Shown here one piece after another: positions 32,519 through 41,292 of a stretch of DNA of 43,924 nucleotides (position 1 is its first letter; every line of letters starts with the position of its first letter). Position numbers and translations under genes: made by a program. The DNA lies in NCBI RefSeq assembly GCF_946886695.1, contig NZ_CAMPJD010000042.1:1-43924 (forward strand). Direction: 5' to 3'. Origin of the DNA: an uncultured Pseudoxanthomonas sp. GTDB lineage: Bacteria; Pseudomonadota; Gammaproteobacteria; Xanthomonadales; Xanthomonadaceae. The notes beneath the pieces were generated by a model. That model saw only the letters and a list, made by a program, of their open reading frames with translations, was not told where the DNA came from and did not search any database.

Positions 32519-32938
32519 ATGCTCGCGCCACGCATAATCTATGCAAGTGTCGTCCAGATGGAAGTGCCCTCACCCGAAGACGTTGCGTCGCGTTGGATCG
32601 AGAAGTGGAACGTCGATGTGCGTGAGCACACGGGGGAATCTGACGGCTACGATCTGGACTTTGAACTCCCGTTCCAAGATCCGAGACTTTGCCTGGACGC
32701 TATCCTGCGGGTCCTGTCCCGCATCCCTTCTGATTCTGCGGACAGGCATTTCCAAGTCCTGGCCGCCGGCCCGCTGGAAGACCTGCTGGTGCATCACGGT
32801 CAGGCCATGATCGACGAGATCGATGTTCTGGCGCGACGCAGTCCGTCGTTCCGAATGCTGTTGAACGGCGCCTGGACCTCGCGGATCGATTCGGCCGTCG
32901 TCGAGCGGCTGGTCAAGTACCGGAGCGTGCAATGGTGA
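32519..32938 (+). CDS. small acidic protein, DUF6869-like
   Basis: 139 residues from ATG 32519; an in-frame ATG at 32558 (MEVPSPEDVASRWIEKW) is an alternative and may be the better start. Features are a helical acidic N-terminus, PLEDLLVHHGQAMIDEIDVLARRSPSFRMLLNGAW, and a short C-terminus. This resembles DUF6869 proteins, which are small, of unknown role and often scattered in variable regions. GC is somewhat lower than in the surroundings. A palindromic element pair follows 12 bp after the stop. Confidence 0.6.
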   Translation: MLAPRIIYASVVQMEVPSPEDVASRWIEKWNVDVREHTGESDGYDLDFELPFQDPRLCLDAILRVLSRIPSDSADRHFQVLAAGPLEDLLVHHGQAMIDEIDVLARRSPSFRMLLNGAWTSRIDSAVVERLVKYRSVQW

Positions 32939-32950
32939 AGGCAATACGCA

Positions 32951-33035
32951 GGATGGGTTGAGCCGAAGGCGATACCCATCACAAAGATGCCGATGATGCA
33001 GCGCAGATGGGTATCGCCTTCGGCTCAACCCATCC
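32951..33035. repeat. 30-bp perfect inverted repeat element (second palindrome family)
   Basis: Bases 32951-32980 recur exactly in inverted form at 33006-33035, with a 25-bp spacer. Each arm is itself a hairpin (GATGGGT pairing with ACCCATC), and the right arm read on the minus strand is preceded by GTAG, the REP head. The sequence is unrelated to pairs A-C. It sits between two convergent genes. Confidence 0.85.
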
Positions 33036-33046
33036 TACAAAGGGCT

Positions 33047-34573
33047 TCAGCCCCTCATGCTACCGGTCTCCAACCACCGCTGGTGCCACGACAGCGCCTC
33101 TGGCAGCAGGTGCGGGGTGTGCTTGCCGTAGCTGTGATGCAGGGCGCGGTCGAAGTAATCCTGCAAAGCGTCGCGGTAGTCGGGATGCGCGCAGTTGTCG
33201 ATCAACAGGCGGGCGCGTTGTTTGGGCGTGAGGCCGCGCAGGTCGGCGAGGCCCTGTTCGGTGACGATCACCGAAACGTCGTGCTCGGTGTGGTCCACGT
33301 GGCTGACCATGGGCACCAGCGCGGAGATGCTGCCGCCCTTGGCGGTGCTCGGGCTGAGGAACACCGACATGAACCCGTTGCGGGCGAAATCGCCCGAGCC
33401 GCCGATGCCGTTCTGGATGCGGCTGCCCATCACGTGGGTGGAATTGACGTTGCCGTAGAGGTCGGCCTCGATCATGCCATTCATGCCGATACAACCCAGG
33501 CGTCGCACGAGTTCGGGATGGTTGGACATCTCCTGCGTGCGCATGATGATGCGCTCGCGGTAGAAGGCGATGTCGCGCTTGAACGCTTCGTTCGCCTCCG
33601 GGCTGAGGGCGAAGCCGGTGCACGAGGCGACCTCCAGCACGCCTTCGCGCAACAGATCGAGCATGCCGTCCTGGATGACCTCGGTGAATGCGGTCAGGCC
33701 GCGGAAGCCGCTCTTCGCCAGGCCGGCCAACACCGCGTTGGGGATGTTGCCCACGCCGGACTGCAGGGGTAGCAGGTTCGGCGGCAGGCGGCCGAGCGTG
33801 ACTTCGTGCTTGAGGAAGTCGATCAGGTGTCCGGCGATCCGCTCGCTGGTGCTGTCGATAGGCGTAAAGGGGCTGTTGCGGTCCGGGCCATGCGTGCGTA
33901 CCACGGCGACGATCTTGGCCGGGTCGCAACGCAGCGCGGTGTCGCCGATGCGGTCGCGCACGTGCTCCAGCGGGATCGGCTTGCGGTGCGGCGGCAGCGC
34001 GGTGCCGTAGTAGATATCGTGCATGCCGTCGACGCCGGCGGGCTGCCAGTCGTTGACCTCCACGATGACCTTCTTCGCCAGGTCCAGCCAGGTCTTGTTG
34101 TTGCCGACCGAGGTCGATGGCACCAGCGTGCCGTCTTCGCGGATGGCCGAGACCTCGATCACCGCCGTGTCGATGGGGCCGTAGAAGCCGAACCACACGT
34201 GCTGCGCCACGTGGCTGAGATGGATGTCGATGTAGTCCAGCGTGCCGTCGTTGATGCGCTTGCGTGTGTCCGGGTCACTCTGGAACGGCATGCGCAGGGC
34301 GATGGCATCGGCCTTGGCGAGCGCGCCGTCCAGTTCCGGCGCGGTCGAAGCGCCGGTCATCAGCTTGATCTGGAAGGGGAGGCCGGCGGCGTGCGCCTGT
34401 TCGATGCGCGCGGCCAGCGCCAGCGGCACGGCCTTGGGGTAGCCGGAGCCGGTGAAGCCGCTCATGGCGACGGTCTCGCCGGGCTGGATGAGGCTTGCGG
34501 CGTGTTCGGCGCTGATCACGCGGTCGCGCAGGCCGGCGTGGCGGATACGGTCTTCGTGCATCGGGATGGGCAT
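33047..34573 (-). CDS. succinyl-CoA:acetate CoA-transferase / acetyl-CoA hydrolase family
   Basis: A 508-residue class I CoA-transferase of the Cat1/AarC (succinyl-CoA:acetate) group. The catalytic Glu is Glu298 in [18 protein letters not shown]. Other conserved pieces are [30 protein letters not shown], the oxyanion/CoA region [15 protein letters not shown], and the C-terminal [15 protein letters not shown] and [14 protein letters not shown]. It would exchange CoA between acetate and succinate. The ATG at 34573 was chosen; the frame also begins with TTG one codon before. It is transcribed toward the inverted-repeat element. Confidence 0.9.
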   Translation of the reverse strand: MPIPMHEDRIRHAGLRDRVISAEHAASLIQPGETVAMSGFTGSGYPKAVPLALAARIEQAHAAGLPFQIKLMTGASTAPELDGALAKADAIALRMPFQSDPDTRKRINDGTLDYIDIHLSHVAQHVWFGFYGPIDTAVIEVSAIREDGTLVPSTSVGNNKTWLDLAKKVIVEVNDWQPAGVDGMHDIYYGTALPPHRKPIPLEHVRDRIGDTALRCDPAKIVAVVRTHGPDRNSPFTPIDSTSERIAGHLIDFLKHEVTLGRLPPNLLPLQSGVGNIPNAVLAGLAKSGFRGLTAFTEVIQDGMLDLLREGVLEVASCTGFALSPEANEAFKRDIAFYRERIIMRTQEMSNHPELVRRLGCIGMNGMIEADLYGNVNSTHVMGSRIQNGIGGSGDFARNGFMSVFLSPSTAKGGSISALVPMVSHVDHTEHDVSVIVTEQGLADLRGLTPKQRARLLIDNCAHPDYRDALQDYFDRALHHSYGKHTPHLLPEALSWHQRWLETGSMRG

Positions 34574-34641
34574 CAACGGGCGAAATGGGGATTATCGCCC
34601 CGCAGGATACGGGCGTCGGCTCACGCGCGGATTGCGCCGGA

Positions 34642-35187
34642 TCAATGTCCTGCCGCGATCATCCATGGCGGCCGTTGCTTCGAAGCGCGGCGGAAGGCCG
34701 GGCAATCCTCGCGGTGCGCACCGGGCAGGTAGCCCAGGCTCATCAGGAACTCGTTGGTGATCTCGCCGCCGGTGAAGCGGAAGGTCTTCTTGAACAGCTT
34801 GATCCAGTCGGCCTTCGGCAACGGATGGTGGGCGTCCAGCCACGCGGCGAATCCGCCGTGGGTCGTCCGCAGCTGCCGGATGACCTGTGCGTTGTGGATC
34901 GCGGCCTCGACCTTCAGCCGGTTGCGGATGATGCCAGCGTCCGCCATCAGCCGGGCGCGGTCCTTCTCGCCATAAAGAGCCACCGTGTCCACGTCGAAGC
35001 CGCTGTAGGCGGCGCGGAAGCCCTCGCGCTTCTTCAGCATCGTCTCCCAGCTCAGGCCGGCCTGGTTGATTTCCAGCAGCAGGCGCTCGAACAGGACCGC
35101 TTCGTCGCGCTGCGGGAAGCCGTACTCGCGATCGTGGTAGGGGCCGTGCAGCGGGTGGCCGGGGGCGATGTCGCAGTATCCAGACAT
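34642..35187 (-). CDS. tag: DNA-3-methyladenine glycosylase I
   Basis: A 181-residue HhH-superfamily base-excision enzyme that removes 3-methyladenine. It has the Tag zinc-snap residues (Cys5 and His near the N-terminus; His and Cys in [11 protein letters not shown]), the catalytic-pocket segment [54 protein letters not shown] and [21 protein letters not shown]. The ATG at 35187 gives the family length; the long upstream open frame is antisense to yqgE and ruvX. A TAGAAT box lies at 35221-35216 on the minus strand. It is divergent from yqgE. Confidence 0.95.
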   Translation of the reverse strand: MSGYCDIAPGHPLHGPYHDREYGFPQRDEAVLFERLLLEINQAGLSWETMLKKREGFRAAYSGFDVDTVALYGEKDRARLMADAGIIRNRLKVEAAIHNAQVIRQLRTTHGGFAAWLDAHHPLPKADWIKLFKKTFRFTGGEITNEFLMSLGYLPGAHREDCPAFRRASKQRPPWMIAAGH

Positions 35188-35261
35188 GGGGAACGGGGTC
35201 GAGCGGGGATTCCCGATTCTAGGCGGTCTTGCGGACAGGAACCGCCCGCGCGCGTCCGGGC

Positions 35262-35267
35262 TAGAAT
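35262..35267 (+). promoter_or_regulatory. candidate -10 box (TAGAAT) for yqgE
   Basis: TAGAAT lies seven bases upstream of the ATG at 35275, the same geometry as before sdaA and the phytase-like gene. An outward-facing copy (35221-35216, minus strand) may serve tag. A clear -35 is missing. Confidence 0.4.
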
Positions 35268-35274
35268 GGCGGCC

Positions 35275-35841
35275 ATGCACGATGCCGCCACACCCCTGGC
35301 CAACCAGTTGCTGATCGCCCTGCCGGCGCTGGCAGATCCCAATTTTGCACGCAGCGTCACGCTGATCTGCCAGCACGATGACGAAGGCGCCATGGGCGTG
35401 GTCGTCAATCGCCCATCGGAGTACACGCTGGGTGAAGTGCTTCGGCAGATGAACCTCGCTTCCCACGATCCGCAATTGGACGACCAGGTCGTGCTGGCGG
35501 GCGGGCCGGTGCATCCGGAGCGTGGCTTCGTGCTGCATGACGATGCGCGCGCGTGGGAGTCCACGCTGGAAGTGGCGGACGGTCTGTACCTGACCACCTC
35601 GCGCGACATCCTGGAAGCGATGGCGGTGGGCGAGGGTCCGGCCAATGCCGTCATGGCGCTGGGCTGTGCCGGCTGGGGGGCGGGCCAACTGGAATACGAA
35701 TTGGGCGAGAACAGCTGGCTGACGGCGCCCGCCGATGTCGAGCTGCTGTTCGCGCTGCCGCTGGAGCAGCGTTGGCAGGCGGCAGGCCAGCGGATCGGCG
35801 TGGACATGACGCGCCTGACGGACTACAGCGGCCACGCATGA
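35275..35841 (+). CDS. yqgE: YqgE/AlgH family protein
   Basis: A 188-residue YqgE/AlgH protein (DUF179): [70 protein letters not shown] and [20 protein letters not shown]. It is a small cytosolic protein of unclear molecular role, named from an effect on alginate regulation in Pseudomonas. The ATG at 35275 is taken as start; ATG 35266 in frame would add three residues. ruvX follows, the usual yqgE-ruvX(-pyrB) order. Confidence 0.94.
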   Translation: MHDAATPLANQLLIALPALADPNFARSVTLICQHDDEGAMGVVVNRPSEYTLGEVLRQMNLASHDPQLDDQVVLAGGPVHPERGFVLHDDARAWESTLEVADGLYLTTSRDILEAMAVGEGPANAVMALGCAGWGAGQLEYELGENSWLTAPADVELLFALPLEQRWQAAGQRIGVDMTRLTDYSGHA

Positions 35842-35923
35842 GCCCGTGCCTGCGCCCGCAGACGTCGTCTCCACAGCACCCGGTGCAGGATGGCGCACGC
35901 GTGATCGAACGGAGGCAGATGGC

Positions 35924-36373
35924 ATGAAGCTGGATGGCACCGTACTGGGATTCGACGTGGGCGCCCGCCGCATCGGCGTGGCGGTGGGCAGCGCGTTCGG
36001 CACCGGCGCGCGTGCGCTGGCGGTGATCGACGTGCATGGCCACGGGCCGGACTGGCCAGCGATCGACAAGCTGCATGCGGAGTGGAAGCCCGATGGCCTG
36101 GTGGTCGGCGATCCGATGACGCTGGACGGCGGCGACCAGCCCATCCGCAAGCGCGCGCATGCCTTCGCCCGCGAACTGCGCGCGCGCTACAACCTGCCGG
36201 TGGTGCTGGTGGACGAACGCACCAGTTCCGTCGAAGCCTCGCAGCGCTTCGCGCTGGACCGCGCCGAAGGCCGCAAACGCCGTCGCGACGCGGTGGCGCT
36301 GGATGCCGTCGCAGCGGCCGTGATCATCGAACGCTGGCTGGCCGCTCCCCAGGATGCGACCCAGTTGACCTGA
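35924..36373 (+). CDS. ruvX: YqgF/RuvX family Holliday junction resolvase-like protein
   Basis: 149 residues with an RNase H-like fold: GFDVGARRIGVAVG (first Asp), GLVVGDPMTLDG, LVDERTSSVEASQRF (Glu) and RRDAVALDAVAAAVII (C-terminal Asp). The family is linked to 16S rRNA 5'-end maturation and antitermination as well as to junction resolution. The ATG at 35924 is preceded by GGAGG at good distance. The 82-bp gap after yqgE carries no other gene. pyrB starts 20 bp downstream. Confidence 0.94.
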   Translation: MKLDGTVLGFDVGARRIGVAVGSAFGTGARALAVIDVHGHGPDWPAIDKLHAEWKPDGLVVGDPMTLDGGDQPIRKRAHAFARELRARYNLPVVLVDERTSSVEASQRFALDRAEGRKRRRDAVALDAVAAAVIIERWLAAPQDATQLT

Positions 36374-36393
36374 TTCTTCCCTGACGAAACTCC

Positions 36394-37338
36394 ATGACTT
36401 CCCAACTTGATCCGGATGGACGCCTGCGTCACCTGCTGACCCTCGAGGGCTTGCCCCGCGAAACTCTCTGCCGCCTGATCGACCGTGCCGGCCAGATCCG
36501 CGATGCCGCGCTCGGTCGCACGCCGCGTCGACAGGTCCTGGACGGCACGACGGTCTGCACGCTGTTCTTCGAACCGTCCACGCGCACGCGCAGTTCGTTC
36601 CACATCGCCGCGCAGCGACTGGGCGCGGACGTGCTGAACTTTGACGCATCCACCTCGTCCACGCGCAAGGGCGAGACCGCGCGCGACACCCTGCGCAATC
36701 TGGAGGCGATGGGGGTGCGTGGCTTCATTGTCCGCCACGCCGACGACGGCGCAGTCGCGGCGCTGGCCGGCGAGGCGGGCGAGGGCACGGCCTTGATCAA
36801 CGCGGGCGACGGTCGCAGCGCGCACCCCACCCAGGGCTTACTGGACGTGCTGACGATCCGCCAGGCCAAAGGTGCCGATTTCTCGCGCCTGAAGGTACTG
36901 ATGGTTGGCGACGTGAAGCATTCGCGCGTGGCGCGCTCGGACCTGCATGCGTTGCGCACGCTGGGTGCCGGCGAGATCCGTGTGTGCGGACCGCAGTCGC
37001 TGCTGCCCGACGATGGCACCTTGGCGGGCTGCGAGGTGGGGCAGGATGTCGACGCCATGCTCGAAGGCGTGGACGTGGTGATGATGCTGCGCCTGCAACG
37101 CGAACGCATGGAAGAAGGATTGGTGGCCTCGCTTGAGGACTACCACCGTGACTACGGCCTGACCACGACACGACTTGCGCGCGCAGCGAAGGATGCCGTG
37201 GTGCTGCATCCCGGCCCGATCAACCGCGGTGTGGAGATCACCGACGAGGTCGCCGACGGCCCGCAGTCGCTGGTGCTGCGCCAGGTCAGCAACGGGGTCG
37301 CCATCCGCATGGCGGTGCTGGAAATGCTGCTGGCGTAA
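36394..37338 (+). CDS. pyrB: aspartate carbamoyltransferase catalytic chain
   Basis: 314 residues; makes carbamoyl-aspartate in pyrimidine synthesis. The carbamoyl-phosphate site FFEPSTRTRSSFHIAAQRLG, the Lys/Thr loop STRKGETARDTLRNLEAM, SAHPTQGLLDVLTI, VGDVKHSRVARSDLHAL and VLHPGPINRGVEI are all present. It belongs to the group without an adjacent pyrI regulatory gene. A REP-like palindrome (37368-37392) follows and may mark the transcript end between this gene and the convergent diguanylate cyclase. Confidence 0.98.
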   Translation: MTSQLDPDGRLRHLLTLEGLPRETLCRLIDRAGQIRDAALGRTPRRQVLDGTTVCTLFFEPSTRTRSSFHIAAQRLGADVLNFDASTSSTRKGETARDTLRNLEAMGVRGFIVRHADDGAVAALAGEAGEGTALINAGDGRSAHPTQGLLDVLTIRQAKGADFSRLKVLMVGDVKHSRVARSDLHALRTLGAGEIRVCGPQSLLPDDGTLAGCEVGQDVDAMLEGVDVVMMLRLQRERMEEGLVASLEDYHRDYGLTTTRLARAAKDAVVLHPGPINRGVEITDEVADGPQSLVLRQVSNGVAIRMAVLEMLLA

Positions 37339-37367
37339 GGCGACGCTTTCACAGGCCCGACGCATTC

Positions 37368-37392
37368 CGGTCGGCCCTGAAGGGCCTCCTAC
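37368..37392 (-). repeat. single REP-like palindrome
   Basis: On the minus strand this reads GTAG, then GGCCC-TTCA-GGGCC, then GACCG: a REP head followed by a 5-bp hairpin. It is a different palindrome core from pairs A-C but has the same head. It lies between convergent pyrB and the diguanylate cyclase gene. Confidence 0.7.
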
Positions 37393-37404
37393 AGGCGTTG
37401 AGGC

Positions 37405-38964
37405 TTACTCCGCTGCCGCGACCACCCGGTTCTTGCCGGCCTGCTTGGCCTGGTACATGGCGCGGTCCGCGCGGGCGAGCAGTTCGTCCTGTGATTCGCC
37501 CGGCAGCCAGCGTGCGACGCCGGCGCTGAACGTCGCCACGATGCCGCGGCCTTCGTAGACCAGCGGCTTGTGCGCCAGCCGGTCGCGCAGGCGTTCGAGT
37601 GTGCCCATCGCTTCCAGGAAGCTGGTGTCCGGCAACAGCAGTACGAACTCTTCGCCCCCGAAACGTGCCACGGCATCGCTCGCGCGCAGGGTGGCGCGCG
37701 CCAACGCCACGACGTGGCACAGCGCCGCGTCGCCCCCGAGGTGGCCATGGGCGGCGTTGATGTGGCGGAAGTCGTCGAGGTCCAGCAGCGCCAGGCTCAG
37801 CGTCTGGCCGCCGCGCAGTGCGCGCACCGACTCGCGCTTGAACAGTTCGTCGAAGCCGCGCCGGTTCAGCGCGTCCGTCAGCTGGTCGACCCGCACCAGT
37901 TCGGAGACCGATTGCAGTTCCTGTTCGAGGTTCATGACGCGCCGCTCGGCTTCCTCCACCTCGCGGCGTGCTTCCATCAGGCTGTCGCGCGCGCGCAGGG
38001 CCTGTGCCTGCACCCGTGCGGTGTCTTCCAGGATGTCCTCCATCCGCTTGCCCAGCTCGGCGATGCTGCGGCTGTCGCGGATGGCCTGCGCGTGGAAGCT
38101 GATGCGGTCGTGGTACTCACCGGTGCTGCTGGCCATGCCGTCCAGCCGCTCGACGAAGGTCACCATCATGTCCTTCATCGAGGCTTTGGACTCGGCCAGT
38201 CCCTGTTTCAGCAGGCCCTGCTTGTAGATGACTTCGCGCAGCCCCGCGCGCGTCTGTTCCAGCGCGGTGCGGTCCAGCGGGCCGGAAAGCAGCTGGCGTA
38301 CCGCGCCGATCTGGTCCTGCAGCCAGCTGCCGTCCTCGATCAGTTCGCCGACGTTCTCCAGCAACAGGTCGAACAGGCTGCGCATCAGTTCCTGCGCATC
38401 GTTCACTTCGTGCGTGCGCAGGCCGACCTGGCGGCAGAGTTCCTTCATGTCGTGGCCGAGCTCGGCCAGCGGCTGGGCGGGCTGCCAATGGCGTACGCGA
38501 TCGGCCAGGGCGTGCGCCTGCGGCAGCAGTGTGGTGTCGTCACGCAGCAGGTGTTCCATGCCGCCCACCAGCAGGTGGTGCAGCAGGTCGCGCAGCTGTT
38601 CGGCTTCGCCGGACAGCGGTTCGTCCTGGATTGTGCGGATGTACTTGTCGACCAGTTGCCGCATGGCGCGCCCGTAGCGCGGCCAATCGGCGTCGGCATG
38701 CGCGGATTGCAGGCGCTCGCCCATGCCGTGCAGTTCGCCCGGCAGACCGGCGACGCCGTCGGCGAACGCGGACAGCAGGGTGCCGGGCTCTTCCGCATGG
38801 GCGAACAGCGCCTGCAACTGCGCGCTGCTGATGGCGGTCCCCGGACGGGCCGGCGGGGTGGTGGCAAGTTCACGCGACGTCGGTGTGGCTGCCTCGCGGC
38901 GGCGTGGCCACAGCCGGCGGAAGCCGCCCGCAATACCGGAGTTTTCGTCGGCCACGTCAGCCAT
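37405..38964 (-). CDS. diguanylate cyclase with helical N-terminal region
   Basis: 519 residues. The first ~50 are Pro/Ala-rich, then there are ~300 residues of predicted helices with no recognised sensor domain (ELMRSLFDLLLENVGELIED, EVIYKQGLLKQGLAESKASM), a coiled coil (~300-350, LMEARREVEEAERRVMNLEQ) and a GGDEF domain starting at DQLTDALNRRGFDEL. GGEEF is at 436-440 and the I-site RASD stands five residues before it, so active and feedback-inhibited c-di-GMP synthesis is predicted. There is no signal peptide or membrane helix, so it is cytoplasmic. It is monocistronic, convergent with pyrB. Confidence 0.92.
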   Translation of the reverse strand: MADVADENSGIAGGFRRLWPRRREAATPTSRELATTPPARPGTAISSAQLQALFAHAEEPGTLLSAFADGVAGLPGELHGMGERLQSAHADADWPRYGRAMRQLVDKYIRTIQDEPLSGEAEQLRDLLHHLLVGGMEHLLRDDTTLLPQAHALADRVRHWQPAQPLAELGHDMKELCRQVGLRTHEVNDAQELMRSLFDLLLENVGELIEDGSWLQDQIGAVRQLLSGPLDRTALEQTRAGLREVIYKQGLLKQGLAESKASMKDMMVTFVERLDGMASSTGEYHDRISFHAQAIRDSRSIAELGKRMEDILEDTARVQAQALRARDSLMEARREVEEAERRVMNLEQELQSVSELVRVDQLTDALNRRGFDELFKRESVRALRGGQTLSLALLDLDDFRHINAAHGHLGGDAALCHVVALARATLRASDAVARFGGEEFVLLLPDTSFLEAMGTLERLRDRLAHKPLVYEGRGIVATFSAGVARWLPGESQDELLARADRAMYQAKQAGKNRVVAAAE

Positions 38965-39112
38965 TCAAGTCGCTCGCACGGCCATGGGCGGATGCCCGTC
39001 GGCCACCAGGGGATGCCGGGTTATCGGCTGCAATGGGCCGCGGTTGAGGGTCGGTGGTATCCGCAGGAGGTGGGGGCGCGCGAAGCGTGACGCAGGAGGC
39101 GCCAGTGAGGCA

Positions 39113-39391
39113 TCAGCCGGCATCCGGGGGGCAGCGGACCCGGGCTTCCTCGATGATGGCCAGTTGGGCCATGGCCTCGCCGTGGCCCATCGCCGCCGCG
39201 GCACGCACCTGGTCCAGAGTCGGGTGGGAGACGATCAGCAGCAGGTTGCCGCACTGCGGACAGGCGTAATCGGTGACCGCGTCGTGCAGTTCCATGGCCA
39301 TCGCACGGCTGTCGCCCTGCCAGTTGCAGGGGCAAGGCAGCTCGCGCTCACGCCAGCCGGCGCTGAAGTAGTCGGTGACGAGTTCGGCCAC
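39113..39391 (-). CDS. small protein with zinc-ribbon-like cysteines
   Basis: 92 residues from a GTG at 39391, 3 bp after the stop of the lipoprotein hydrolase gene. Cysteines occur as LPCPCNW and YACPQCGNLLL, a pattern that could bind one zinc. The C-terminal half is helical (LDQVRAAAAMGHGEAMAQLA). I do not recognise a family and propose no function. It is probably translated with the upstream hydrolase. Confidence 0.6.
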   Translation of the reverse strand: MAELVTDYFSAGWRERELPCPCNWQGDSRAMAMELHDAVTDYACPQCGNLLLIVSHPTLDQVRAAAAMGHGEAMAQLAIIEEARVRCPPDAG

Positions 39392-39394
39392 GGC

Positions 39395-40198
39395 TCAACG
39401 TCCGCGGCGTTGTTCGAACAGCCATTCCCACATCGGGGCGTAAGCGTAGGTGGCGTCCCAGCTGTTGTGGTTGGCATCGGGGAATTCGGTGTAGCGCGCG
39501 TCGCGTGCGCCGGCGGCCTTGAGCGCGGCGTCCATGCGGCGCGACTGGGACGGCGGCACCACATCGTCCTTGCCGCCATGGAAGATCCACACCGGCACGT
39601 CCTTCAGGCGCTGCGCCGCGGCCGCGAACGGGCTGGTCGCACCCGCCACGCTATGTGCGCTCATGGTTGGACGGGCGTCGGTCCAGTCCACGGTGATGCC
39701 TCCGCAGATCGGCACCAGCGCGGCGAAGCGCGTCGGCTGCTGCAGCGCCAGTTCCCAGGTGCCGTAGCCGCCCATCGAGATGCCGGTCAGCGAAACGCGG
39801 TCGGGGTCTCCGTTGAATTCGGCAATCGCGGCATCCAGCGTGGCGAAAGCGATGGGGCCGGCGGATTCGGTCCACTCGGTGTCGTCGGGCGCCTGCGGAA
39901 ACACCACCACGCCCGGGAAAGTATCGGCGTGCTGGCGCAGGTAGGGTCCCAGGCCGGCCATCGTCTGCTTCACGCCATCGCTGCCACGCTCGCCGGAGCC
40001 GTTGAGGAACAACACCACAGGCGGCTTGCCGCTGCGGAAGCGCGCGGCAGGCACGAATACCTGGTAGCGGTAGGTCTTGCCTTCGAGTACGACCTCGCGC
40101 GAGACGAATTCGCCGGTCGGGTTCATGCGGGAGGTCGTGGTACAGGACGTCATAAGGATCAACAGCAAACCCAGGCAGGCGGTGGCAAGAGAGCGCAT
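39395..40198 (-). CDS. lipoprotein alpha/beta hydrolase (esterase/dienelactone-hydrolase-like)
   Basis: 267 residues. The lipoprotein signal ends at MTSC (Cys19). The hydrolase domain has VVLFLNGSGERG, the nucleophile elbow SLTGISMGGYGTWE, the acid in FHGGKDDVVP and the catalytic His in PDANHNSWD. The type is the carboxylesterase/PHB-depolymerase-like group often called predicted phospholipase/carboxylesterase. It is anchored on the periplasmic face or outer membrane. The substrate is unknown. The start ATG is at 40198; the Zn-ribbon-like gene follows 3 bp downstream. Confidence 0.85.
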   Translation of the reverse strand: MRSLATACLGLLLILMTSCTTTSRMNPTGEFVSREVVLEGKTYRYQVFVPAARFRSGKPPVVLFLNGSGERGSDGVKQTMAGLGPYLRQHADTFPGVVVFPQAPDDTEWTESAGPIAFATLDAAIAEFNGDPDRVSLTGISMGGYGTWELALQQPTRFAALVPICGGITVDWTDARPTMSAHSVAGATSPFAAAAQRLKDVPVWIFHGGKDDVVPPSQSRRMDAALKAAGARDARYTEFPDANHNSWDATYAYAPMWEWLFEQRRGR

Positions 40199-40274
40199 GG
40201 TGGTCGCAATCGAAGGGGAATGGGCGGCAGCATAACCCGATGGGGAAAGGGGGCGCCTGATCGTCCGGACTACG

Positions 40275-41126
40275 TCACCGTTCCGGATCGGCTGGCGGCA
40301 TGTCGTCCCGCATCCGCATGAAGCGGGCGAAGCGCGGCAGTCCGGTCGACGTCAGGCCGTTGTAGCGATAGGTCAGCCACGCCCCCACCGGTGGTGGCTT
40401 GGCCCGCTGGGCATCGGTGAAGCCGGTGCCGATGCGGAAGTAGCGCCCGTGGGGCGTGCGCACCTGCAGCGCGCCCATCATCCCGACGTATTTGCCTTTG
40501 CCCGGCAGATGCGCGACGACTTGCGCCTCGGCGTCCTCATGGGGTTTGTACTTGAGCAGGTCTTCACTGCGTCCGGCGCGATAGCGCGCGTCGCGTCGAT
40601 GCAGCATCAGGCCCTCGCCGCCGGCGGCGACCACGCGGGCCAGTTCTGCGTCCAGTTCGGCCCGGGTGTCGAGGCGTTGCTGCGGGATCATCGCCAGGTG
40701 CGCGTTGCGTGCCGTCGACACCAGGCCGCGCATGCGAACGACGCGTTCCGCAAACGGCCCAGGGTGCGCAGGCAGGTCAAAGACCATGAAGCGTACATCG
40801 CGCCACGCCTGCGCATCGGTTCCCACGCGGCGGACGAGGGCGCTGATGTCGTCAAAGCGGCCGCGTGCGATCCACAGCTCGCCGTCCATGGGTTCGGCAG
40901 ACCAGCCGCGAGTGAACGTGGCCGGTGCCGCAATCCGCGCGCCGCCACGCGTCCACAGTGCCCGGCCATCCCAGCGGGTACGCACGCCGTCCAGCTTCTC
41001 GCTGACAAGGAAGGTGCTGACCGGCACACCGTCGCGATAGGAGGTTGCCAGCATCGGCTCGGGAGGCGGGGCCGAAAAGGCGGGCCAGACCAGCAGGTAC
41101 AGCAGGGCAGTGAGGAGCAGGCGCAT
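40275..41126 (-). CDS. exported ATP-dependent DNA ligase (Lig E-like)
   Basis: 283 residues. A signal peptide (MRLLLTALLYLLVWPAFSA|PPPEP) is followed by a minimal ATP-dependent ligase. Motif I is SEKLDGVR with the adenylated Lys44, then DGELWIARG (motif IIIa-like), RFMVFDLPA (III), EGLMLHRRD (IV), LLKYKPHEDAEAQV (V) and a C-terminal OB domain (GKYVGMMGALQV, RIGTGFTDAQR, WLTYRYNGLTSTGLPRFARF). This matches periplasmic Lig E-type enzymes in competent proteobacteria, which seal nicks in double-stranded DNA. Location in the periplasm implies extracellular or incoming DNA as substrate, an inference. The ATG at 41126 puts the signal peptide at the N-terminus. Confidence 0.9.
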   Translation of the reverse strand: MRLLLTALLYLLVWPAFSAPPPEPMLATSYRDGVPVSTFLVSEKLDGVRTRWDGRALWTRGGARIAAPATFTRGWSAEPMDGELWIARGRFDDISALVRRVGTDAQAWRDVRFMVFDLPAHPGPFAERVVRMRGLVSTARNAHLAMIPQQRLDTRAELDAELARVVAAGGEGLMLHRRDARYRAGRSEDLLKYKPHEDAEAQVVAHLPGKGKYVGMMGALQVRTPHGRYFRIGTGFTDAQRAKPPPVGAWLTYRYNGLTSTGLPRFARFMRMRDDMPPADPER

Positions 41127-41231
41127 GGCGGCGAGCCGAGGGGAGGAAGGTCAGCGTCGCGCGCAGGGTTGATCGTCGGGATCAGCGCACATCGCGGTGG
41201 CCTGTAGGAAAGCACCCCGCGAGGTGATCAC

Positions 41232-41282
41232 TCAGATCAGCAGGATCAGCGTGGTCGGGCCGAAGAAACGGAAGATGCCCAC
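41232..41282 (-). pseudogene. decayed copy of the mgtE 3' end
   Basis: Read on the minus strand, one frame ends VGIFRFFGPTTLILLI-stop. The real mgtE ends MGFFCFLGLATLILLH-stop at 41992. About 38 of 51 bases match without gaps, including a 14-base exact run (CCACGCTGATCCTG), and both stop codons align. Similarity is not apparent beyond this stretch. It may be the remnant of a tandem mgtE duplication or a boundary left when the two small membrane-protein genes entered. Chance similarity of two hydrophobic tails is the alternative. The rest of the 41127-41292 gap holds nothing I recognise. Confidence 0.4.
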
Positions 41283-41292
41283 GGGGCTGGAT

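Noticed and set aside
33060..34196. A 378-codon minus-strand frame within the CoA-transferase gene
   Set aside because: It is an alternative frame of a gene with a conserved catalytic Glu and family motifs; Arg-rich shadow.
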